Shown here: positions 54,100-61,087 of the stretch, piece by piece
Numbering within the stretch: position 1 is the stretch's first letter
Layout of the letters: each line of letters begins with the position of its first letter
Source: CAZRHR01 sp964578885
GTDB lineage: Bacteria; Bacteroidota; Bacteroidia; CAIKAF01
Direction of reading: 5' to 3'
Assembly: GCA_964578885.1 (NCBI GenBank)
Contig: CAZOEO010000002.1
Location: forward strand, 124,001-188,000
DNA length: 64,000 bases
Made by a program: the position numbers and the translations under genes
Notes under the pieces: model-generated
Told to the model about the DNA's origin: nothing
Database searches by the model: none
Seen by the model: the letters and a program-made list of their open reading frames with translations, nothing else

Positions 54100-54813
54100 A
54101 TGGAAGAGATTAAACCTCGCGTACTTCTTGTTGAAGACGAAATTAATTTAGGTAACGTCCTGAAAGATTATTTGGAGTTTAAAGGGTATCAAATTGACCT
54201 TTGCACCAATGGTGAAGAAGGGTTTGATACTTTTACAAAACACCGGTACGACCTTTGCATCCTGGATATTATGCTTCCCATAAAGGATGGGTACACCTTG
54301 GCGAAAGAAATTCGTCAGGCCAACCAAAGTGTTCCTATTATTTTCCTGACAGCCAAAAGTTTGCCGGATGACAGAATCGAAGGATTCAAGTCTGGTGCAG
54401 ACGATTACCTAACCAAGCCCTTCAATATGGAGGAATTGTTGTTACGTGTAAAAGCTGTGCTTAAACGTACTTCCGGATTACCTGGCGTAGCCGAAGACGA
54501 TAAGGTGTTCGATATCGGTGCGTATCATTTCGACTCAACACGCCAAATGCTTACTTTGAAAGAGGGAGGCGAGGAACGTAAACTGACCTCCAAAGAATCT
54601 GAACTCTTACGATTGTTGGCTTTGAACCTCAATAAAACCCTGGATCGTACCCTGGCGCTCAAAACCATTTGGGGAGACGATTCTTATTTCAATGCTCGCT
54701 CAATGGACGTGTATATCACCAAGTTGAGAAAGTATTTGAGAGAGGATCCTCGTTTAGAAATCTTGAACGTTCACGGTAAAGGATTCAAGTTGTTGGTGAA
54801 CGAAACCGCATAA
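54100..54813 (+). CDS. OmpR-family response regulator
   Basis: A 237-residue two-domain regulator. The receiver domain has the acidic pocket LLVEDE, the phospho-acceptor Asp in LCILDIMLP and the Lys in LTKPFN. The winged-helix domain begins ~residue 140 with KLTSKESELLRLLA and ends VHGKGFKLLV. It resembles RprY of Bacteroides. It is cotranscribed with the kinase (19-bp gap), and the next sensor kinase begins 9 bp after its stop, so all three may share one message. Confidence 0.92.
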   Translation: MEEIKPRVLLVEDEINLGNVLKDYLEFKGYQIDLCTNGEEGFDTFTKHRYDLCILDIMLPIKDGYTLAKEIRQANQSVPIIFLTAKSLPDDRIEGFKSGADDYLTKPFNMEELLLRVKAVLKRTSGLPGVAEDDKVFDIGAYHFDSTRQMLTLKEGGEERKLTSKESELLRLLALNLNKTLDRTLALKTIWGDDSYFNARSMDVYITKLRKYLREDPRLEILNVHGKGFKLLVNETA

Positions 54814-54822
54814 GCCGGCTTC

Positions 54823-57729
54823 ATGTCTATTTTTCGGATGCTGTGCTGCTGGCTGGTCACTTTGCTGCTAGCTGGTCAGGAAGTTTCCGTTCGCAGAATC
54901 GGTATTGAGCAAGGGCTTCCTTCGCAACGCATGTTCGATGTGGTGGCGCTCCCCGATGGTTTTATCTGGATGGCCACTTCGGCCGGACTCGTTCGTTTCG
55001 ATGGCAGGGAATGTCTGGTTTTTACCACTTCCGATGGACTTCCCGACAACAGCATTAAGCGCATTGCTTATGAGCCACAAACACGTGCACTCTGGTTTAT
55101 CACTTCACGGGGCAGAACCGGATGGGTGAATGCCAGGAATGAAGTGGTGATCCCCGCACAACCAAAGTTGCGCAGACTAGACATGGTGGAACTTGCTGCA
55201 GGGACGTCCGGCACCATGTGGTTGGCCGACGCTCATGGAGAAGTTATTGGCTATCAAAATGATAAAATTGTTCATCAAGTCCGGCTTTCTCCGGGAAAGG
55301 TAAATGGAATAGTGACCGATTCACTTGGTCGCATCTGGTTTCTTTCCTCACAGCCAGCCGCCTTGTGGGTTCTGAATCCCACTTTAACATCGCCACCTCG
55401 TCGGGTTTGGCAAAATCATGAAGAAAAGGTGGTAAGTCGGCCCGTCCTGTTGCCCAACGGCGATATGGCCATTTCCACATCATCCGGATTGTGGCGTTTT
55501 CAGCCCCATACAGAAGAGCTTCGTCCCATGATGATGACCGGTGAACTTCACCAGATGACTGTGCAATGCCTTTTACCCGATGAACATGGAAAAATGTGGC
55601 TTGGTACCACCGATGGACTCATGCAAATTGGGCGGAAAAATGGCAATTTGCAGCCATTGAAACGCGTTTTGCAGCATCATCACATTAAAGCTTTGGCCAA
55701 AGATTTTGAAGGAAATCTTTGGGCTGCCACGGCAAGTTCAGGACTGCTTTATATTCCGGATCAGTTTCTTTCGGTGCAATCGTACGGGTCGAAACCATCT
55801 GATCAAATGATTCAGGTGATGCAACTCACGCCTGATGGATTGCTTTGGGCCGGAAATGCGGAAGGAGTGGTTTTTAGCGGAGTTCCCAATGAGCCTGCGA
55901 AGGCCATTGCCTTATCTCAGCGAGTGCCTGTAACACAGCTTTGTATGGCTGGGAACCAAATGTGGATTGGAACCGAACAGGGTTTGTATCAGGCTACAAG
56001 ACCGCACCAACCCATTTGGCCAGGCGAGAAAATCACGGCCATGACCACCGATCAGGAATCCTATTTGTACGTGGGAACCCAACGTACCCTGCATCGATTG
56101 CATCTTCCCAGCCAAAAGTGGAAATCGTATTATACGGGCGCTATTTCCGCGATGGTTTGGCATCCATTTGAGAAAACGGTATGGATAGCCACGCCACTCG
56201 GCATTCAGCGTTTTACGCCACAAGGCACACAAAAGTTGGTTTCCGCAGGTTTGCTTCGAGGCCAGGAAGTGTCGGATTTATGTTACGATCCAGAAAAAGA
56301 TTTGCTTTGGGTAAGTACGTTGGGTGCGGGCATTTGGGCCTTACAGGGCCAGCGTCCTTTGATGCATATTTCGAGTAAACAAGGGTTGGTGTCCGACATG
56401 GTTTTTTCTATGCACTTGGATGATGATGGACATCTTTGGGCCGCTACCCCAAAAGGAATACACCAACTTGTATTTTCCGGAAACCGCCTTTCACAATTGA
56501 TTTTGTGGGACAAAACTCATGGTTTACCTTCTTATGAAGTCAATCAGGTGAGTTGGTTTGAAGGAAAAGTATTTGCTGCCACCACTGCCGGTGTGGTATT
56601 TTTTGAGCCACAAAAGCCCAAATCTGAAGCATGGCCGCCTCCGGTTTATATTCATAAAGTTTTTGTGAATAATGTGTCCATGCCCTGGTCCGATACTTTA
56701 TCGTTAAGGCCCTTTCAAAACAACATTCAGGTAGATGTGCGCGGAATTTCATTTCGTGACCCTTCGGGGATTCGTTATCAGTATACTTTGAACGGGTTAA
56801 GTTCAACCCCGGTGTTGACGTCTTCCGGCATTTTGTCTTTTCAGTCGCTTGCACCGGGTTGGTATCATTTGACCATTCAGGCTTTGAACCGAAACGGTGT
56901 GGCCAGCGCCCGTCCTGCCACTTTAACCATTTATATAGAACCGGCTTTTTGGCAAACCATGGTTTTTAAAATCGCGATGGTATGTCTCGTGATTTCTTTA
57001 GTAGGTCTATTGTTTTATCTGAGACTGCGTTGGGTGCGCCAGCGGGAGCGGGATAAAGCTGCCTTTACCCGAACCTTGAACGAACTGAAGCTTACTGCTT
57101 TGAAAGCCCAGATGAATCCACATTTTCTGTTCAATTCTCTCGGTTCCATTCAAAATCTGATTAATACGGACCGAAAAAAGGAGGCCAATCAATATTTGGC
57201 GCGTTTTGCCAAGTTGCTTCGGATGGTGCTCGACCAAAGCGACCAGCGGGAAGTTAGTTTGTCGGATACCATCGCTCAATTGGAACTTTATCTGAATCTG
57301 GAAAGTTTGCGTTTTTCTCAGGCATTTACGTATCAGATTTTTGCGCCACCGAATCCACAGACCATTCTCTTGCCACCGTTAATGATTCAGCCTTTTGTGG
57401 AAAATGCCATAAAACACGGTCTGCTTCCAAAGGGTGCCGATGCACATTTGGTGATTCGTTTTGAATTGCGACCCGATGACACTTTATATTGTTGTGTGGA
57501 AGACAATGGCATTGGTCGGGTGGAAAGAGAACTTCGGAAGGAACACAGTCGGGCCGATCATGTGAGTAAAGGTATTTCCATTACCCGGGACCGTTTACAA
57601 TTGCTCAATGATCTTTCGTCTCGTAAAACCCAACTGCTTATCACAGATTTATACCATGCTCAAGGCCAGCCAGCCGGAACACGAGTTGAACTGATTTTTC
57701 CGTTATCTGAGGTGTCTTCACCAGAATAA
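54823..57729 (+). CDS. Two-component propeller sensor kinase (LytS/YpdA-type)
   Basis: A 968-residue membrane protein. After a signal/anchor (residues ~3-18) come repeated seven-bladed propeller motifs (GLPSQRMFDV, GLPDNSIKRI, GxxWxxTxxGL) to ~residue 600. A Y_Y_Y domain (~620-705) and one transmembrane helix (~712-735) follow. The kinase domain is the short LytS type, with MNPHFLFNSL carrying the His and VENAIKHGL plus VEDNGIGR in the ATPase part. Such kinases usually act with a LytTR regulator; none is adjacent. It begins 9 bp after the OmpR-type regulator. Confidence 0.9.
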   Translation: MSIFRMLCCWLVTLLLAGQEVSVRRIGIEQGLPSQRMFDVVALPDGFIWMATSAGLVRFDGRECLVFTTSDGLPDNSIKRIAYEPQTRALWFITSRGRTGWVNARNEVVIPAQPKLRRLDMVELAAGTSGTMWLADAHGEVIGYQNDKIVHQVRLSPGKVNGIVTDSLGRIWFLSSQPAALWVLNPTLTSPPRRVWQNHEEKVVSRPVLLPNGDMAISTSSGLWRFQPHTEELRPMMMTGELHQMTVQCLLPDEHGKMWLGTTDGLMQIGRKNGNLQPLKRVLQHHHIKALAKDFEGNLWAATASSGLLYIPDQFLSVQSYGSKPSDQMIQVMQLTPDGLLWAGNAEGVVFSGVPNEPAKAIALSQRVPVTQLCMAGNQMWIGTEQGLYQATRPHQPIWPGEKITAMTTDQESYLYVGTQRTLHRLHLPSQKWKSYYTGAISAMVWHPFEKTVWIATPLGIQRFTPQGTQKLVSAGLLRGQEVSDLCYDPEKDLLWVSTLGAGIWALQGQRPLMHISSKQGLVSDMVFSMHLDDDGHLWAATPKGIHQLVFSGNRLSQLILWDKTHGLPSYEVNQVSWFEGKVFAATTAGVVFFEPQKPKSEAWPPPVYIHKVFVNNVSMPWSDTLSLRPFQNNIQVDVRGISFRDPSGIRYQYTLNGLSSTPVLTSSGILSFQSLAPGWYHLTIQALNRNGVASARPATLTIYIEPAFWQTMVFKIAMVCLVISLVGLLFYLRLRWVRQRERDKAAFTRTLNELKLTALKAQMNPHFLFNSLGSIQNLINTDRKKEANQYLARFAKLLRMVLDQSDQREVSLSDTIAQLELYLNLESLRFSQAFTYQIFAPPNPQTILLPPLMIQPFVENAIKHGLLPKGADAHLVIRFELRPDDTLYCCVEDNGIGRVERELRKEHSRADHVSKGISITRDRLQLLNDLSSRKTQLLITDLYHAQGQPAGTRVELIFPLSEVSSPE

Positions 57730-57826
57730 ACGCATCTCTGTAAAGCTTTTTTGCAGAAAGTGGAAAAGGAAATTAAATCAGCGTCTAACCGACGCGACTA
57801 ACTTTAAAACAGAAAATGGATTCTCT

Positions 57827-58537
57827 TTAGCGTTTTAATTGCGCTTCCATGGTTTGCTTATCTGCATAGCCCATGTGATTCCAGTGTTCTTTTCCATCTC
57901 TAAAGATACGGATCACCGGAATAGCTTCAATCTGCAGGGCAGCGGACAAATCAGGATTTTGATCCACATCGATGCGCACTAATTTGAGTTGATCGCCATA
58001 CTTTTTTTCAATGGCTTCCAGGTCCGGTTTCATTTGCATACATGGTCTGCACCATGGCGCGTAGAAATCGACAAGTACTTGTGGATGGCTTTGAATGAGG
58101 GTTTGGTATTCTTCCAAATTCATGCCTTTGGATCGTGGTGGTTCGGCTGCTGGTGGAACTTCTAATGGGAGACCGGCTGCTTTCCATTTTAGAAGACCAC
58201 CTTCCATTTCATATACTTTTTTAAATCCATTTTTTCGAAGTAATTCAGTGGCGCTTTTGCTTCTGCCACCGCTGAAGCAATAGACAAAATAGGATCTTTC
58301 TCTATCTAATCCACCCAAGGCTTGTTCAAGGGTTCCGTCTGAAAAATTCAGGTTGGTAGCACCGGTGAGAAAACCTTCGCTAAACTCTCCGGGACTGCGT
58401 ACGTCCAGGATAATGGCATCGGGAGTTTTCGATAATTTTTCAGAAAAACTATTGGCGTCTAGTACTTGTTGGCTGGTTGATGAACCACAGGCTGCCAGGA
58501 AGACAAGGACCATGAATAAGAATCCGGAACGTAGCAT
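57827..58537 (-). CDS. Lipoprotein with fused rhodanese and thioredoxin domains
   Basis: A 236-residue lipoprotein starting at the ATG at 58537 (MLRSGFLFMVL) with lipobox FLAAC. Residues ~25-125 are a rhodanese domain with catalytic Cys in YCFSGGRS. Residues ~140-236 are a thioredoxin fold with the redox motif APWCRPCMQM and the cis-Pro in IEAIPVI. It would act at the periplasmic or outer face of a membrane, moving sulfane sulfur and reducing or forming disulfides. The DUF6132 membrane gene lies 58 bp upstream, same strand. The fusion suggests sulfur-transfer or redox repair in the envelope. Confidence 0.88.
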   Translation of the reverse strand: MLRSGFLFMVLVFLAACGSSTSQQVLDANSFSEKLSKTPDAIILDVRSPGEFSEGFLTGATNLNFSDGTLEQALGGLDRERSYFVYCFSGGRSKSATELLRKNGFKKVYEMEGGLLKWKAAGLPLEVPPAAEPPRSKGMNLEEYQTLIQSHPQVLVDFYAPWCRPCMQMKPDLEAIEKKYGDQLKLVRIDVDQNPDLSAALQIEAIPVIRIFRDGKEHWNHMGYADKQTMEAQLKR

Positions 58538-58595
58538 GAATGTCTTTTTTATTGGGATTAAAGATACCATGGTTATTTGGATGATAGAAGTGAAA

Positions 58596-58814
58596 TTATT
58601 TTTTCTTTTTGGTAAGTAAACGATGGATGTCGTCTCCGACGGACCAGCCCATTAGGGCGCCAAGTCCGCCCATGATATAAGGATTTCCGGTAATGGCGCA
58701 GCCTTCCGGTGTGCAGCCCACCCAATACCAATAGGCCAATCCGGCGCTCATGCCCACTGCTGCTGGAAAAATCCAAAAGGCGGTCTTTTTCCAGTGATGA
58801 ATGATTCTTTCCAT
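58596..58814 (-). CDS. DUF6132 family membrane protein
   Basis: A 72-residue protein starting at the ATG at 58814 (MERIIHHWKKT). Two hydrophobic segments flank the GCTPEGCAITGNPY motif with its paired cysteines, as in DUF6132 proteins. A lysine-rich tail ends the protein. The motif faces one side of the membrane, and in this phylum such genes often sit beside rhodanese or thioredoxin genes, as here. Function is unknown; a sulfur-compound role is inference. Confidence 0.8.
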   Translation of the reverse strand: MERIIHHWKKTAFWIFPAAVGMSAGLAYWYWVGCTPEGCAITGNPYIMGGLGALMGWSVGDDIHRLLTKKKK

Positions 58815-58818
58815 GTGA

Positions 58819-58826
58819 CAAAAATA
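58819..58826 (-). promoter_or_regulatory. -7 promoter element of the DUF6132 gene
   Basis: On the minus strand TATTTTTG is followed by TCAC and the ATG at 58814, again the four-base gap of a leaderless start. Confidence 0.6.
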
Positions 58827-58858
58827 AAGAGGATGTCGGACGCTCATCGTAACCAAAG

Positions 58859-60202
58859 TTACTTAAACCGCCACTGGAGGCCGATTTTTCCACCAATTTG
58901 CAGTGGATATATCTGATTCCAGTCACTTTCACTCAGATTCAGTACAGACCATTGTGTGAGAGCGCCCAGACTGATGCGCAGAGGGACTGGTGTCGGCTGC
59001 CACGAAATACCTAAACTGGCCTGTAAATCGAAGCGAAAAGGCTGCAGGTCGGTGGTATGGCCTACACGGGCGCTGGTTTTTTCTCCCATGGCCCAAACTT
59101 CGTTTTGGATGGGAATGCCCGCAATTCCGCCAATTTGGGTCCAATATCCAAACCTTTGCTGTGGAGGCTGCCAGCTAAGGCCAAGTCCAAGTGGAAATTG
59201 AACCCAACTCATGCTTTGCTGAATCCGTTGGGTGGTTTCTCCCAAAACCAGATCGGTACTTAGACTTGGGCCATCACTTTCTACCGCGCTGAGGTTGGGT
59301 GAAATCCACAGACCCTCTAATTTGCCCCATTGAGTAAAGATATCTGCTTTTTCATTATTGATTTGCAGTTGGTTAAAAGGAATGGTGGCCAGGTTTTCCC
59401 GGTTGGTCTGCACTTCTAGTGTCTGGTATTGCACGCCAACACGCCAGGTCCAACTAAACGGCGTTTGGGCAAAAGAACGTTGTCCTTCGGTATAAACGGC
59501 CATTTGAAAGGCAGGAAGCGTAGATTCTGAAAATCCTTGTCCGGTGCCAAAGACTGGCAGATAGTGCCCTTCGGAATCTGGCCCGGACATTTGTCCCAGA
59601 ATTCCGGCTTCGAATCCCAGATGCCAAATGGTGGATTTGGGTGTTGTGGGGTGATTGATTTTGGGAATGGAATTTTCTGCAAAAAATTGAATTTCAGATG
59701 CTTTTTCTGGATAGAGAATTTTGTTTTCTTCCAAATAAATGGGTGTTTGTATGGCCGTAAATGGTTCTATATCAATTTGTTGAACGGTTACGGGCGAAAG
59801 GCCTGTATCTGTATTTTTTTTAGAAAATACAGGCAGGTGGTTAGTCGGTTGATTTTGAATTATTTCTGTTGTTTGGGGTGTGGACACTGTTTTTTCAGGT
59901 AAAATGGAGAAAGAATTTGTACTGGAAGCCAACTTGATGGGTTCTTGTAAGCGAATTGCGGTTTGGGGTTGTGTAATTTGTTGCGGTGAAAATTGTTGTC
60001 CCGTCCACCAGCCTAAACCAAACAACATGCAGGCAGCGGGGAGTGTAAGAAACCAGATGAGACGTCGCTGTCGTTTTCTTTGTTGATTTCTCAATAATTC
60101 ATGCGTCACATTCCGCCAAATGTGGCCAGGCACCTGGGCTTGATGGTCTTGAAGTTGATTTTTGAACCACCGGTCTACATAATGAAAAGGCCACTGACTC
60201 AT
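58859..60202 (-). CDS. Anti-sigma-like membrane protein with C-terminal barrel-like part
   Basis: A 447-residue protein. Residues 1-45 (YVDRWFKNQLQDHQAQVP, then IWRNVTHELL) resemble the short N terminus of Bacteroidota membrane proteins coded after ECF sigma genes. A basic patch (RKRQRRL) and one transmembrane helix (~48-68) follow, then a Gln/Thr-rich linker. From ~195 the sequence turns into amphipathic strands (FEAGILGQMSG, WRVGVQYQTLEV, GGKIGLQWRFK), like an outer membrane barrel ending in Phe-Lys. Its ATG overlaps the sigma stop (ATGA). Binding to the sigma is inferred from position. Confidence 0.75.
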   Translation of the reverse strand: MSQWPFHYVDRWFKNQLQDHQAQVPGHIWRNVTHELLRNQQRKRQRRLIWFLTLPAACMLFGLGWWTGQQFSPQQITQPQTAIRLQEPIKLASSTNSFSILPEKTVSTPQTTEIIQNQPTNHLPVFSKKNTDTGLSPVTVQQIDIEPFTAIQTPIYLEENKILYPEKASEIQFFAENSIPKINHPTTPKSTIWHLGFEAGILGQMSGPDSEGHYLPVFGTGQGFSESTLPAFQMAVYTEGQRSFAQTPFSWTWRVGVQYQTLEVQTNRENLATIPFNQLQINNEKADIFTQWGKLEGLWISPNLSAVESDGPSLSTDLVLGETTQRIQQSMSWVQFPLGLGLSWQPPQQRFGYWTQIGGIAGIPIQNEVWAMGEKTSARVGHTTDLQPFRFDLQASLGISWQPTPVPLRISLGALTQWSVLNLSESDWNQIYPLQIGGKIGLQWRFK

Positions 60203-60774
60203 AGATGTTGATATTTTCCATGAGGCACTAATTCCGGCATCATTTCCCGGATTCTTTGTTGGAGTTGTTGTCTGGCGCGTGCCAGTTGCGACTTTGAGGT
60301 ACCTTCTGAAATGCCAAGCATTTCGGCAATTTCTTTATGGGCGTAACCCTCGATGGCATAGAGGTTGAACACCATGCGATAGCCATCCGGAAGTTCTCTG
60401 ACCAACTGCAGGACATCTTCTACATTGAAGTAGGCTTCAATTCCTTCCAAAGGTTCTGTTTCTGGGATATTCACTGATAATTCGGACGACCATTGGAGTG
60501 GATTTTTTTTCCGAAACTTTTCCAGTGCGGTATGTACCATGATGCGTCGGATCCAACCTTCCAGGCTGCCATCACCGCGGTAATCCCGCAAGTGGCTGAA
60601 TACTTTTACAAATCCGTCCTGAAGAATGTCTTGTGCTTCAGATACATCTCTTGAAAAGCGGAGGCAAGTGGCATACATTTTCGGGGCAAAAAAGTGGTAC
60701 AATTTGGCATAGGCCTTATGATCCCCGTTTTTGCAGGCTTCAATCAACGTGTCTATTTGTGCATTATTTAGCAC
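60199..60774 (-). CDS. ECF-type RNA polymerase sigma factor
   Basis: About 191 residues from the GTG at 60774; in-frame ATGs at 60843 and 60864 would overlap the Kazal gene by 80-101 bp, so the shorter form is preferred but not certain. Region 2 is LYHFFAPKMYATCLRFSRD…AQDILQDGFVKVF, with the RGDGSLEGWIRRI segment. Region 4 is LPDGYRMVFNLYAIEGYAHKEIAEMLGISEGTSKSQLARAR. Targets are unknown. It is followed by a coupled anti-sigma-like gene and preceded by a Kazal lipoprotein gene. Confidence 0.9.
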   Translation of the reverse strand: MLNNAQIDTLIEACKNGDHKAYAKLYHFFAPKMYATCLRFSRDVSEAQDILQDGFVKVFSHLRDYRGDGSLEGWIRRIMVHTALEKFRKKNPLQWSSELSVNIPETEPLEGIEAYFNVEDVLQLVRELPDGYRMVFNLYAIEGYAHKEIAEMLGISEGTSKSQLARARQQLQQRIREMMPELVPHGKYQHL

Positions 60775-60988
60775 ATTCTCCAGGTGTAAATATTTTAATG
60801 CCAGCCGCTTCTGCGCTACAGGCGTTTCCGTAAGTTTTTCCATCGCAACCGCAAACCGGATCATATTGCATGGTGCAGACCCTGTCCGGAATGGGCGTTC
60901 CTACACAATCGGCAGGCGCCCTTTCTTTTTTCGCCTTACATCCCCAAATCAAGCCTAGAAGAATAAGAGTTGTGCTTGCTATTTTCAT
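60764..60988 (-). CDS. Kazal-type protease inhibitor lipoprotein
   Basis: A 74-residue lipoprotein. The lipobox is LIWGC, followed by a charged stretch (KAKKERAPAD). The mature part is one Kazal domain: VC-xx-QYDPVCGCDGKTYGNAC-x(10+)-GEC, with the cysteine spacing of the family and the strong CGCDGKTYGN signature. Kazal domains block serine proteases. It could protect the cell from its own or other cells' proteases, which fits the exported peptidases nearby. The 3' end overlaps the start region of the sigma gene. Confidence 0.88.
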   Translation of the reverse strand: MKIASTTLILLGLIWGCKAKKERAPADCVGTPIPDRVCTMQYDPVCGCDGKTYGNACSAEAAGIKIFTPGECAK

Positions 60989-61035
60989 GGTGACTGAATG
61001 GCGTTATTTACAAAATATCGGTCGAAATATACAAA

Positions 61036-61069
61036 AAAAGAGGCTGTCCGATGAAAGACAGCCTCTTTT
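61036..61069 (-). terminator. Strong rho-independent terminator
   Basis: A perfect 13-bp stem (61036-61048 with 61057-61069) has an 8-base loop and is flanked by A- and T-runs. It ends the T9SS gene (stop at 61088) before the Kazal gene. Confidence 0.9.
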
Positions 61070-61087
61070 GAGTTTGGTTTAAAAACC

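Noticed and set aside
57781..57795. A GCGTC/GACGC hairpin between the propeller kinase and the rhodanese lipoprotein gene.
   Set aside because: The stem is only 5 bp and the following sequence is not a clear T-run, so it is not listed as a terminator.
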